Source: Acidilutibacter cellobiosedens (GTDB taxonomy: Bacteria; Bacillota; Clostridia; Tissierellales; Acidilutibacteraceae). Taken from it: 64,000 nucleotides of DNA. The DNA is taken from the NCBI RefSeq assembly GCF_004103715.1, contig NZ_CP035282.1, forward strand, positions 2,098,673-2,162,672, written 5' to 3'. Every line of letters begins with the position of its first letter. Positions within the stretch are counted from its first letter, which is position 1. Made by a program: the position numbers and the translations under genes. Below the pieces are notes generated by a model. The model saw only the letters and a program-made list of their open reading frames with translations. It did no database searches and was not told the origin of the DNA. This document shows, in pieces, positions 26,689-35,975 of this stretch.

Positions 26689-28761
26689 TTAATCGGCTTG
26701 AATATGATATGCCTGATCGACAATTGCCATCACATCATCAAGTTGTCCCAGCGAATCAAAAAACACCTCGACATCGCCATTTGCCCAGCGTCCGAGTTCA
26801 CTCACATCCCTGCAAATACCTTTTGGGTCGATAACATCTTCGAACGGCATATTCACTGAAAGGCACAACCGTTCTTTATGAATTACGATATCAACAAAGT
26901 TAGTATCCAGTTTATAGGCAACATACATCTTTTTAAATTCCTTGTGAACATCCGGAGACAAATTCATAATCCTAAGATCCAACTTTTCAAACAACATCCG
27001 GGTAAATTGATTTAAATGCTCATAGCTGTTAAGTGTATATTCGGGCTTTGCATTTTGGTTTTTTTTATAAGGGGCCATTTTCTCTTCAGTAATTGACGGA
27101 TAAGGCCAAATCCGCAAGGCTTTTGTTCCAAGCTCTTTGGCGCGTTCCTGAATCTTCTCAGCGTTCCATGTGTCTTGCAAAACCACATAGCTGTTGATGC
27201 GTAATGCGCTCTGCTTGAATCCTCCTTCCATATTGAGCTTTTCAGTGAAAGAGTAATCGCCCATTTCGGCATTGTATGCTGTCAAAGTAAGGTTGCCAAG
27301 CGTATGTAGGTATGTTCTTTGCACTTTTTGCCAATCATGACCTAAATCAGAAATCCATTCTCGGGAGAGATTCGGATTCTGTGGCATAATGTGCTCGATG
27401 GTATAATTTTCAATAGTGATAGATGCTTTATTCTGAAAATTTTCGAGTTTGCTTAAAATATAATTTCTGATGCGCATATTATAAACATCCCGTGTAGTCA
27501 GAATGGAAACAAACTTCTCATCAGTCGGGAATTCTTTATAAGATTCCATAAGTACGAATGCCGCCTTGATAGAATTCAAATAGTCACTTGGATTTATAAA
27601 GTTTTTAAGGGTAGCAAACGTCTTGTTCAGGGAGTTAGTCGGGATATTACAAACTGCACGCCTTAAGACATAATTGATGCACATCTTGATAATCTCAATG
27701 AGTTCATCAAGAGTAATGGATCCCTTTTCCCAATCCTTATGAACTCTCAGTAAAAACGGATAAACTACCTCACTCCGTAAGGCCTGAATCTCGGAATAAC
27801 AGGCTTTGAGGGCCGGTTCACTGCTCCTACAGAAGCACATGTCCGTGTAGTACTTGGAAAAAGTATATATATCTTGACAAAGATCGCCCACGGAGTTGAA
27901 TCTACTATTCAGGTGATACTGCTTGAATTCCTCGTATACGTGATTTATCTTCGGTATATGTCCAAGCTTCATCGTCAGGTAATCACGGAAGAATCTATCC
28001 ATAAGAGCCGACCGCCTTTCATAATCAAATAGCAGCTCCGTTGGCCTCCAGATGTTTTCATATACATAAATCTGCTCATCGTTATCCAATCCCATGAGGA
28101 TATAATTTCTAATAAGGTCAGATTCAGACAAATCCATGCCTGTTGAATTTAAACTTTCAAATATTGCCTGTGGATCATCAACCTGCCTGTCGAGCGTGAT
28201 ATTCACGATCTGCAATTTGCCAATTGACTCATATATAGCAGCAGGTTTCAATACCCCGGATGTAACTTTTTCAACAAAAAAATTGTAGTTTTCGATAATG
28301 CGGGATGGCTTCTTATTTGTGATTGGTTTCTTCTCAATCAAATCTATGAGAGCATCGCGGTCAGCTTCGGTCAAGAGCATCTTGTATCGATCATAACCAG
28401 ACTGGAAATCATTTTTCAGGCACAGACTGGTTATCATCGGAGCATTAATAGTCTGATCATCTTGGTGGTGCGCATCCGCATAATCCCGAAGAGCAATAAG
28501 AAGCAATGTCAGTGTGGTCATGCGCTGCTGCCCATCAATGATCATGAACTTCTGGACACCGGTAGGCATGGCTTGTTCTGCAATATTAACAATGGAACCC
28601 ACAAAATGACCAGCCTTGTTTTCTTTCTGCATTGCAACAATGTCTTGCCATAGGCGCTGGCATTGTTCCCGCTCCCAACTATAAATTCTCTGATAGACCG
28701 GTATGACAAACTGCTTGTAGCCGTTCAATATTGCAAACATATTACCTTTAATAGCATCCAT
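26689..28761 (-). CDS. DUF262/DUF1524 (GmrSD-like) nuclease
   Basis: A 690-residue protein. The N-terminal DUF262 has PVYQRIYSWEREQCQRLW and the DGQQR box (MIIDGQQRMTTLTLLL), a ParB-like NTPase fold. The second half carries the DUF1524 His-Me nuclease motif EHIMPQNPN with LGNLTLTAYNAEM. GmrSD-type proteins cut modified DNA, depending on nucleotides. It lies 13 bases after hsdR in the same operon, so it may act together with the type I enzyme or as a separate modification-dependent activity. Confidence 0.85.
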   Translation of the reverse strand: MDAIKGNMFAILNGYKQFVIPVYQRIYSWEREQCQRLWQDIVAMQKENKAGHFVGSIVNIAEQAMPTGVQKFMIIDGQQRMTTLTLLLIALRDYADAHHQDDQTINAPMITSLCLKNDFQSGYDRYKMLLTEADRDALIDLIEKKPITNKKPSRIIENYNFFVEKVTSGVLKPAAIYESIGKLQIVNITLDRQVDDPQAIFESLNSTGMDLSESDLIRNYILMGLDNDEQIYVYENIWRPTELLFDYERRSALMDRFFRDYLTMKLGHIPKINHVYEEFKQYHLNSRFNSVGDLCQDIYTFSKYYTDMCFCRSSEPALKACYSEIQALRSEVVYPFLLRVHKDWEKGSITLDELIEIIKMCINYVLRRAVCNIPTNSLNKTFATLKNFINPSDYLNSIKAAFVLMESYKEFPTDEKFVSILTTRDVYNMRIRNYILSKLENFQNKASITIENYTIEHIMPQNPNLSREWISDLGHDWQKVQRTYLHTLGNLTLTAYNAEMGDYSFTEKLNMEGGFKQSALRINSYVVLQDTWNAEKIQERAKELGTKALRIWPYPSITEEKMAPYKKNQNAKPEYTLNSYEHLNQFTRMLFEKLDLRIMNLSPDVHKEFKKMYVAYKLDTNFVDIVIHKERLCLSVNMPFEDVIDPKGICRDVSELGRWANGDVEVFFDSLGQLDDVMAIVDQAYHIQAD

Positions 28762-28774
28762 ATGTATTCCCTCC

Positions 28775-31700
28775 TTATCTCATATCCGCGTTATCCGTCC
28801 ACATTTCACACTGACCGATAACTGTCATTATAGCATCTTCCAAGCCTTCTGGTGGATAATTATGTTTCTTTAACAGACGCTTCACCATTCTGCGCATCCC
28901 GGCACGAGCGGATTCTTTCTTTTGCCAGTCTATCGTTCGGTTCTTTCGCAGGGAATCAGTCAGTTCTTTTGTAATGGCAATGAGCTCTGAATTTTGATAG
29001 AAATCCTTTACGGCCGCAGGTTTTGTCAAAGCATCATAGAAAGCAAGTTCTTCTTCAGAAAGACCGAGTTTTTCGCCCTCATAGTGAGCCTTTGTCATGT
29101 CAGCAGCCATTTTCATAAGCTCGTCGATGACCTCTTCGTTTGTAAGCATGCCGTTCAGATATGCCTTCATGATTCGGCTTAGCATATAAGAAAACTTCTC
29201 CGATTTTACAAGGTTAGTACGGCGATAGACAGATACCTGCTCTGCGATCAATTTCTTCAATAATTCGACGGCAAGGTTTCTTTCTTTCATTTGGGCTATT
29301 TCTTCAAGGAATTTCGGGTCAAACAGGTTGAATTCCTCATTGACATCGGAAAATAAGTTGATGACGCCTTCACTCTTTACACTCTGTTTGAGAAGTTCAT
29401 TGATTCGATCGTTGATATCTTTAAATGAGAGCCGTCCTTTTCCTTCGACGCGCGTAAGCATGGTACGGACGGCTTCAAGATATGCTGCTTCAAGCCGGCT
29501 TTTCTCATCGACCATACTTTTGCAAAGTGAGAATGCCTGATACAGCATTAAACTCTCACGTATAAAGTGATTCCGCTTTTCTTCTTTTGAAGGACCTGTA
29601 AGGAAATCTGCACCACGGCTAATCAGTTTTGCTCTGGTCAGATCGCTGTTTGTAGTCATAAATTCCGTATAGTCAAAACCATATAAAAGTTCTCGGCAGA
29701 CAATGAGTTTCTCTTCAAACTTCACTAACGCCGTCTTGGCAATGTCCATATCGCCGTAATTCTTCTTATCACGGACGGTGTAGTCATTCATCGCCTGCTT
29801 TAATGCGGAGGCAATGCCAACATAATCAACAATCAAACCGCCTTCTTTATCGCGGAAAACCCTGTTGACCCGTGCAATAGCCTGCATAAGATTGTGCCCA
29901 GCCATCGGTTTGTATACATACATGGTCGCCAAGGACGGAACATCAAAGCCTGTAAGCCACATATCAACAACAATAGCAATTTTCATCGGATCATCATTAT
30001 CTTTGAATTTCCGGGCCAGCTCTTCCTTGTGCTGTTTGTTACCAATAATCTCTTTCCAGTCCTCCGGATCTTTATTCCCTGAAGTCATAACAACGCCGAC
30101 TTTTTCTTTCCATGCCGGACGCATTTCAAGTATCCTGCGGTAAATTTTCATGGCGATCTCACGGGAATAAGCAACGATTATGGCCTTTCCCGTCAGAACG
30201 TATTGCCTGCTATCTTCATAGTGAGTAATAATATCCGTACAGAGTGCATCAATTGTCTGGGGAGCCCCAAGTATACTTTCCATACGACTGAGCTCATGCT
30301 TACTCTTTTCAATAGCATATTCATCGGCACTTGCCGCCATGGCATCATATTCTTTATCGATCATGTGCAAGGTTGCTTCATCAAGTTTTAGGTTAATGAC
30401 CCGGCTTTCATAATAAACCGGCCTCGTTGCACCATCCTCTACAGACTGTGTCATATCATATATATCGATATAATTGCCAAAAACTTCTGTAGTACTGCGA
30501 TCTTTTAAAGAAATAGGTGTACCGGTAAAGCCAATATATGTAGCATTTGGAAGAGCATCACGAATAATCCGTGCTGTTCCTATAGAGATTTTACCGGTCT
30601 TTGGGTCGACCTTTTCCTCAAAGCCATACTGACTTCTGTGGGCCTCATCGGCCATCACAACGATGTTATGACGTGTTGACAGGGGCTCTCCTTGTTCCTC
30701 GAATTTTTGCATGGTCGTGAAAATGATTCCGTTCGCTTCGCGGCCTGAAAGAAGCTTTATCAGGTTAGTGCGGCTGTCAGCCTGCACCGGTGTTTGACGA
30801 AGAAAATCTTTGCATTTGGAAAACTGACCAAAAAGCTGATCGTCCAAATCGTTGCGGTCTGTAATAACGACAAGAGTCGGGCTGTTCAATGCCTTCTGGA
30901 GCTGCTTGGCATAAAAAACCATCGACAGTGATTTCCCGCTACCCTGAGTATGCCAAAAAACACCACCCCGACCGTCACCGTCAATGCCGGAAGCTTTCAC
31001 GGTAGAAGCAACAGCCTTCTTTACGGCAAAGTACTGGTGATAGGCTGCCAGAATTTTAGCATCTGAACCATCTTCTTTGGAAAAGCAGATAAAATTTTTT
31101 ATAATATCAAGGAAACGGTTCTTTTCGAACATTCCCTCAAATAGCACATCAAAGGCCGCATATTGGGTGTTTTCGTAGTTACCGTCGGTTGTTTTCCATT
31201 CCATGTAGCGATCTTCGCCTGCCGTGATTGTCCCGGCTTTAGACATGGATTGATCACTTATCACACAGAAAGCGTTGTATATGAACAATGAAGGGATGGA
31301 AAGCATATAATTGCGGAGCTGGGCATAGGCTTCCAACACGCCGGTCTCTTCGCGTGAAGGCGATTTCAACTCTATCACAACCAAATGGAGACCGTTAACA
31401 AAGACAATGACATCAAGACGTTTTTCTTCATTTTCAACATAGGTCCACTGGTTGGCCACACAGAAAACATTCTTATCTATATCTTTATAATCAACCAAAT
31501 AAACGATCCCGGAACACTGTTTTCCATCCGAAAAATAGTTTACGGTTATGCCGTTCTGCAGATAATCCATGAACACTTCGTTTTTCTGTACAAGCGAACC
31601 GGCCTCAAAATTTTTGAGGTGAAAAATCGCTTCCGTAATGGCTTCAGGTGGCATAGAGGAATTTATTCGCTTCAACAACGGCTCCAAATAGTCCTCAAAA

Positions 31701-31813
31701 AGCGGATCGTTATAATCACGTGCTACATTTGGTCCATAATAATACGTGTACCCTAACTGATCACGAAAGATCTCAATAATTGCATTTTCAAAACTGGCTT
31801 CAGTAAATGGCAT
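28775..31813 (-). CDS. hsdR: Type I restriction enzyme subunit R (HsdR)
   Basis: A 1012-residue motor and nuclease subunit. The PD-(D/E)XK nuclease motif is DVIVFVNGLHLVVIELKSP near residue 150. The helicase begins with HTQGSGKSLSM (motif I) and has ADEAHRSQYG (motif II) and GFTGTP. The chosen ATG 31813 starts MPFTEASFE and has a GGAG site; the frame extends 12 residues further with no site. It lies downstream of the hsdS inversion, and its upstream spacer holds one of the inverted repeats. Confidence 0.93.
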   Translation of the reverse strand: MPFTEASFENAIIEIFRDQLGYTYYYGPNVARDYNDPLFEDYLEPLLKRINSSMPPEAITEAIFHLKNFEAGSLVQKNEVFMDYLQNGITVNYFSDGKQCSGIVYLVDYKDIDKNVFCVANQWTYVENEEKRLDVIVFVNGLHLVVIELKSPSREETGVLEAYAQLRNYMLSIPSLFIYNAFCVISDQSMSKAGTITAGEDRYMEWKTTDGNYENTQYAAFDVLFEGMFEKNRFLDIIKNFICFSKEDGSDAKILAAYHQYFAVKKAVASTVKASGIDGDGRGGVFWHTQGSGKSLSMVFYAKQLQKALNSPTLVVITDRNDLDDQLFGQFSKCKDFLRQTPVQADSRTNLIKLLSGREANGIIFTTMQKFEEQGEPLSTRHNIVVMADEAHRSQYGFEEKVDPKTGKISIGTARIIRDALPNATYIGFTGTPISLKDRSTTEVFGNYIDIYDMTQSVEDGATRPVYYESRVINLKLDEATLHMIDKEYDAMAASADEYAIEKSKHELSRMESILGAPQTIDALCTDIITHYEDSRQYVLTGKAIIVAYSREIAMKIYRRILEMRPAWKEKVGVVMTSGNKDPEDWKEIIGNKQHKEELARKFKDNDDPMKIAIVVDMWLTGFDVPSLATMYVYKPMAGHNLMQAIARVNRVFRDKEGGLIVDYVGIASALKQAMNDYTVRDKKNYGDMDIAKTALVKFEEKLIVCRELLYGFDYTEFMTTNSDLTRAKLISRGADFLTGPSKEEKRNHFIRESLMLYQAFSLCKSMVDEKSRLEAAYLEAVRTMLTRVEGKGRLSFKDINDRINELLKQSVKSEGVINLFSDVNEEFNLFDPKFLEEIAQMKERNLAVELLKKLIAEQVSVYRRTNLVKSEKFSYMLSRIMKAYLNGMLTNEEVIDELMKMAADMTKAHYEGEKLGLSEEELAFYDALTKPAAVKDFYQNSELIAITKELTDSLRKNRTIDWQKKESARAGMRRMVKRLLKKHNYPPEGLEDAIMTVIGQCEMWTDNADMR

Positions 31814-31847
31814 AGAAATCAACTCCTTTTCCCGGTATAAGTATAAC

Positions 31848-32243
31848 ATAAATCATTGTTTAGAAGAGATGGCGCAGGCTATTTTTAAGTCATGGTTTGT
31901 CGACTTTGAGCCATTCGGTGGAAAGCGACCGACTGCTTGGACTGCAGGCTTTCTCAGAGATATAGCTTCTGAAATCGTGTGCGGCAAGACTCCATCCACA
32001 AAAATCAGTGAGTATTTTGGTGATGATATGCCTTTTATCACAATTCCAGATATGCATGGTGTTGTATATGTCACATCCACAGAGCGGTCGTTGTCGAAAG
32101 CAGGTTCTGTTTGAAGCTATCAAGCACAATCAGCAGGGGAATGCCTTTCTTGCAATAACCCGTGACACCCTTTTGCCCCGCCTGATGTCCGGCAAAATCG
32201 ACGTCTCTAATGTTGACATCTAAACCGCTAAACAATGATTTAT
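31848..32243. repeat. Invertible segment flanked by 16-bp inverted repeats
   Basis: ATAAATCATTGTTTAG at 31848-31863 recurs in reverse complement at 32228-32243, with no mismatch. The left copy now sits just before hsdR and the right one inside hsdS codons (INHCL). Turning the 396-bp segment would restore an in-frame hsdS reading INHCLEEMAQAIFKS. This is the signature of phase variation by site-specific or homologous inversion. No recombinase gene is seen nearby. Confidence 0.8.
31851..32223 (+). pseudogene. Detached 3' part of hsdS, in inverted orientation
   Basis: The plus strand encodes EMAQAIFKSWFVDFEPFGGK, the central conserved region of HsdS, then the start of a second target-recognition domain (IASEIVCGKTPSTKISEYFG) up to a stop at 32112-32114. 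Another frame then encodes the HsdS C-terminus ITRDTLLPRLMSGKIDVSNV to 32223. A frame change and internal loss separate these pieces, so even after inversion the second recognition domain would be short. Confidence 0.75.
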
Positions 32244-32729
32244 CGCTTTATTAATATCAATTTTATTGTCAAGAGTAGAAAGCACATTAGCAATCCTAAT
32301 TTGTATGGCAAGTGGTAAAATAGGGACTTCATACTGCATTATTGCCTCTTTATCACCGCGTGGCATCTTAGTTCCTTTGGCCGTGGTGGTAGCATAATCG
32401 AAAAAGTTGTCACTCGACAGTAAGTAATAGAGAAATCTTGGATTGCAATTTTTCCTTGCTCTCATTACCAGTACATCATTTGAGCAACCGCCTTCACGGT
32501 CAGCAAACCATATCTTGCGAAAGTAAGGGCGTATGTTAGATACTAACACATCAGTTGTTCGATAAGCCTGTACCTGGAAAACAGTAGGCAATCTCGTTGC
32601 GTAGGTAACTCCACCTCTATTGGGAAGCATATTCTCCGTAGAAATATAAGTTTTTAAATCCAAGTCAGCAACTGGGACCCGCGCATAAGCGAAATAGCAA
32701 AGGTCAGAAAGTTTAGATATCATATCCAA
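32220..32729 (-). CDS. hsdS: Type I specificity subunit HsdS, 5' half (truncated)
   Basis: A 169-residue product covering one target-recognition domain (KTYISTENMLPNRGGVTYAT, then NDVLVMRARKN) and ending INKAINHCLAV because the reading frame runs into inverted DNA. Full HsdS has about 400 residues and two recognition domains. Half-subunits can form homodimers in some type I systems, so residual activity is possible. Its start overlaps hsdM by 17 bases. Confidence 0.85.
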   Translation of the reverse strand: MDMISKLSDLCYFAYARVPVADLDLKTYISTENMLPNRGGVTYATRLPTVFQVQAYRTTDVLVSNIRPYFRKIWFADREGGCSNDVLVMRARKNCNPRFLYYLLSSDNFFDYATTTAKGTKMPRGDKEAIMQYEVPILPLAIQIRIANVLSTLDNKIDINKAINHCLAV

Positions 32730-34218
32730 TCGCCCCCAGTTTTTTCTTGATTTCCTTCTTTAGTTCATCTGACCTTTTAAACATTTCAGAGAGTTCGGAG
32801 GTCAAACGCGTCATTTTCTCTTCAAACGGTTCTCCGTCATCTTCCTGTTCTTCAATGCCGACATAGCGGCCGGGCGTAAGAATATAATCCTGTTTCTTAA
32901 TATCTTCCGTCGTAACGACAGCGCAAAAACCCTGAACATCCTCAAGAGTCCCTTTTGTATATGCCTTATATGTATTGGCAATTTTGGCAATATCGTCATC
33001 TGTCAACTCGCGTAGTTTGCGTGTAACCATCGTGCCCATCTTTCGAGCATCAATAAACAGCGTTTTCTTAGGCTGTGATTTTTGCTTATTCAGAAACCAG
33101 AGACAAACAGGAATCTGCGTTGTATAAAAAAGTTGACCCGGCATGGCTACAATGCAGTCAACAAGATCATCCTCAATAATGATATTTTTACGAATATCAC
33201 CTTCCCCGCTGCTGTTGGACGATAAAGATCCGTTTGCCAAGACCATGCCCATCCTTCCATGAGGTGCCAAGTGCCAGATCATATGCTGCATCCATGCAAA
33301 GTTTGCATTTCCTGCCGGAGGTATCCCGTATTTCCAGCGCTGGTCATCTTTCAATTTATCGCCGCCCCAATCAGACAAATTAAAAGGAGGATTGGCCATG
33401 ACAAAGTCAGCTTTAAGAGTAGGATGCCTGTCATTAAAGAAAGTATCCGCCGGAATATCCCCGAGATCTGCATCAATGCCACGAATAGCAAGGTTCATCT
33501 GTGCCATTTTCCAGGTTGTCGGGTTCGAGTCCTGCCCATATACTGAGATATTGTTGATATTCCCGGAATGATTTTCAATAAACTTCGCCGACTGTACAAA
33601 CATCCCTCCTGAACCACAGCAGGGATCGTATACACGGCCGTTGAAAGGCTGCAAAACTTCTACCAATGTTCGAACAACACATGCAGGCGTATAAAATTCT
33701 CCCGCAAGTTTGCCCTCCTGCTCCGCAAATTTCTGAAGGCAATATTCATAGGTTCTTCCTAAAATATCCTTCTCATTGTTCTCATCGACCATTTTAATAT
33801 TTGTAAATAGGTCGACAATATCGCCAAGGCGGCGCTTATCAAGTTCCGGTCGAGCAAAATTTTTCGGCAGGATATTTTTCAATCGTTTGTTATACTTTTC
33901 AATTTCACGCATTGCGGTATCAATTACCGTTCCGATTTCCGGTGTATGCGCAGCGGCAGCAACAACATCCCAGCGGGCATCTTGCGGAACAAAAAAGATA
34001 TTCTCGGCTTCATATTCATCTATGTCTTCTTCGAAGCCTTCACCCTCTTCAACGAGAGCTTTATGTTTTGCATCAAAGCAATCTGAAATATATTTCAGAA
34101 AAATAAGGCCAAGCACAACGTGTTTATATTCTGAAGCATCAATGTTACCACGTAAAATGCAGGCCGCATTCCATATCTGTTTCTCAAAGCCGATATCGGC
34201 AGTATTCTTTTCAGTCAT
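32713..34218 (-). CDS. hsdM: Type I DNA methyltransferase subunit HsdM
   Basis: A 501-residue N6-adenine methylase. The HsdM N-terminal helical domain (WNAACILRGNIDASEYKHVV) precedes motif I (VYDPCCGSGGMF) and the catalytic motif IV NPPFNLSDWG. It modifies the sequence chosen by HsdS and, with HsdR, forms the restriction complex. The gene is complete and begins the operon hsdM-hsdS-hsdR-DUF262. Confidence 0.94.
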   Translation of the reverse strand: MTEKNTADIGFEKQIWNAACILRGNIDASEYKHVVLGLIFLKYISDCFDAKHKALVEEGEGFEEDIDEYEAENIFFVPQDARWDVVAAAAHTPEIGTVIDTAMREIEKYNKRLKNILPKNFARPELDKRRLGDIVDLFTNIKMVDENNEKDILGRTYEYCLQKFAEQEGKLAGEFYTPACVVRTLVEVLQPFNGRVYDPCCGSGGMFVQSAKFIENHSGNINNISVYGQDSNPTTWKMAQMNLAIRGIDADLGDIPADTFFNDRHPTLKADFVMANPPFNLSDWGGDKLKDDQRWKYGIPPAGNANFAWMQHMIWHLAPHGRMGMVLANGSLSSNSSGEGDIRKNIIIEDDLVDCIVAMPGQLFYTTQIPVCLWFLNKQKSQPKKTLFIDARKMGTMVTRKLRELTDDDIAKIANTYKAYTKGTLEDVQGFCAVVTTEDIKKQDYILTPGRYVGIEEQEDDGEPFEEKMTRLTSELSEMFKRSDELKKEIKKKLGAIGYDI

Positions 34219-34295
34219 CTAATTAACCTCTTTTCAAGTCTGAGTTTACAAATCAAATTATTTTCATCAACCAAAAGTGATACATAATAAGTCCC

Positions 34296-34520
34296 TTATT
34301 TTTGATGTGGTTCCCTCCCCTCCGCTACCATCTCCATAATATCGCTGACATCACATTCCAATGCCACACAAATTTTTCGCAATATCTCCGTATTCATATT
34401 TCCGTTTTTACCGAGTTTTGTAATTGAGGCCGAACTGATACCTGCGGCTTTCTGCAGGTCCTTTTTCTTCATATCTTTGTCAATTAAAAGCTTCCATAGT
34501 TTTTTATAGCTAATGGACAT
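34296..34520 (-). CDS. XRE/Cro-type HTH regulator
   Basis: A 74-residue stand-alone helix-turn-helix protein (KKDLQKAAGISSASITKLGK), the size of Cro-like regulators. The ATG at 34520 is preceded by GGAG; the longer frame upstream is hydrophobic and unlikely. It lies about 80 bases before hsdM on the same strand and probably controls the R-M operon, as C-proteins do in other systems. Confidence 0.85.
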   Translation of the reverse strand: MSISYKKLWKLLIDKDMKKKDLQKAAGISSASITKLGKNGNMNTEILRKICVALECDVSDIMEMVAEGREPHQK

Positions 34521-34595
34521 CTTCATCACTCCTGCAAATTTAGAAACCATATTATAAATAGTGTACCATAAAATTCCGGCAAGCAAAAAACATCC

Positions 34596-35963
34596 CTATA
34601 TCTTTTTTATTAGAGCTTTATAAAAACTAATCATCTTTAAAAATCTTTCTACAGGTATCCTCTCATTGACCCCGTGCATTGTACCGTACAATTCCTTTTC
34701 CAAATATAGAGGGTAAAATCTATAAATAGCATGACAAACATTATAATATTTCCTGCTATCCGTGCTGCCCATCATGAGATACGGCACTATTCCCACACTT
34801 CTATTTTTATACTCATGAGAAGGCAAAATATCTCCTATTCTAAATTCACTAGCGATAACATCTTTTAATATATTAAAACTCTTTTCATTCATATCGGATA
34901 TCTCGGAAGGCTCTTCTACAAGCAACTTTTCAATTTTAAAATCTATTCCTCTGTTTACTCTTTTTATATGCTCAATTGCTTGGTCTGTTGTGTCTCCCTG
35001 AAGTAGCCTTAAATTTGCTATTGCCGATGCTCTTTTAGGAAGTATATTGGGAGCATCTCCACCCTCTATTTGAGTAAATGCTATAGTTGTCCTTATTAGA
35101 GCATTTAAAGCAGAAATTTTACTAAGCTTCCCCTTTATTACAGGAAATAATTTATCTATATTCGAAAATATCCGCTTTTGCTTCGGAAGATTCACAGCTA
35201 AAGCCTTAAACATTTCTTCTGCTGTTATAGTTAATCTATCAGGCATTGGATTTTTCTCTATATTATTTATTATTCTTGAAAGCTTTCCTATAGCGGTATT
35301 TCTACCAGGCATAGATGAATGCCCACCGGCACTTTCGCAAGTTATTCTAATATTACTGGAACCTTTCTCAGCTATTCCTATTAAAGCCACTGGGTTACCC
35401 AATCCTTCAAGCATATCATATACTATACATCCTCCTTCATCTAAGACAAACTCAAATTCAATTTTTTCTAATTCAAATGCCCGGGCTATTTCTTTTGCAC
35501 CCATGGTTCCTCCAACTTCTTCATCAAATCCAAATGCAAAATATATGTCTCTTTCATTAGGCTCAACTCCTGCAGCTATTAAACTATCCAAAGCTTCCAT
35601 TAAACCTATAACCGCATTTTTATCATCTATAGCTCCCCTTCCCCATATAAAGTTATCATCTATTTCTCCGGAAAAGGGTTCTTTTAACCAAGCTCCTTCT
35701 GTGCTTTCTTCTACTGGAACTACATCGTAGTGCCCTATTAGAAGTACCGGTTTCTTCTTATTTCCTCTTTTACATCTCCAAATGTACACAGGAGAATATT
35801 TATTTATTATTCTTTTTTCACAAGTGCTTGAAACATTCTTATAATTTGAATCTAAAAATTTCAAAAACCTATCAAATTCTTTCCAGTCAACTTTTTTAGC
35901 ATCTCTATTAGATACAGTTTTTATTTTTAAAGCATCAGATAAATTTTTAACTGCATTTTCCAT
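34596..35963 (-). CDS. M20 family metallopeptidase
   Basis: A 455-residue di-zinc carboxypeptidase or dipeptidase. The metal motifs are LLIGHYDVVPV, WGRGAIDDKNA, GFDEEVGGTMGAKE and VLDEGGC; the dimerisation domain begins with GHSSMPGRNTA. The gene lies 12 bases after a YfcC-type carrier, so peptides or N-acylated amino acids taken up by that carrier are the likely substrates. GGAGGG precedes the ATG. Confidence 0.88.
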   Translation of the reverse strand: MENAVKNLSDALKIKTVSNRDAKKVDWKEFDRFLKFLDSNYKNVSSTCEKRIINKYSPVYIWRCKRGNKKKPVLLIGHYDVVPVEESTEGAWLKEPFSGEIDDNFIWGRGAIDDKNAVIGLMEALDSLIAAGVEPNERDIYFAFGFDEEVGGTMGAKEIARAFELEKIEFEFVLDEGGCIVYDMLEGLGNPVALIGIAEKGSSNIRITCESAGGHSSMPGRNTAIGKLSRIINNIEKNPMPDRLTITAEEMFKALAVNLPKQKRIFSNIDKLFPVIKGKLSKISALNALIRTTIAFTQIEGGDAPNILPKRASAIANLRLLQGDTTDQAIEHIKRVNRGIDFKIEKLLVEEPSEISDMNEKSFNILKDVIASEFRIGDILPSHEYKNRSVGIVPYLMMGSTDSRKYYNVCHAIYRFYPLYLEKELYGTMHGVNERIPVERFLKMISFYKALIKKI

Positions 35964-35975
35964 CTTTTATCCCTC

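Noticed and set aside
33500-33530. GGTTCGAGTCC resembling a tRNA T-loop
   Set aside because: It lies inside the hsdM coding sequence, with no cloverleaf around it.
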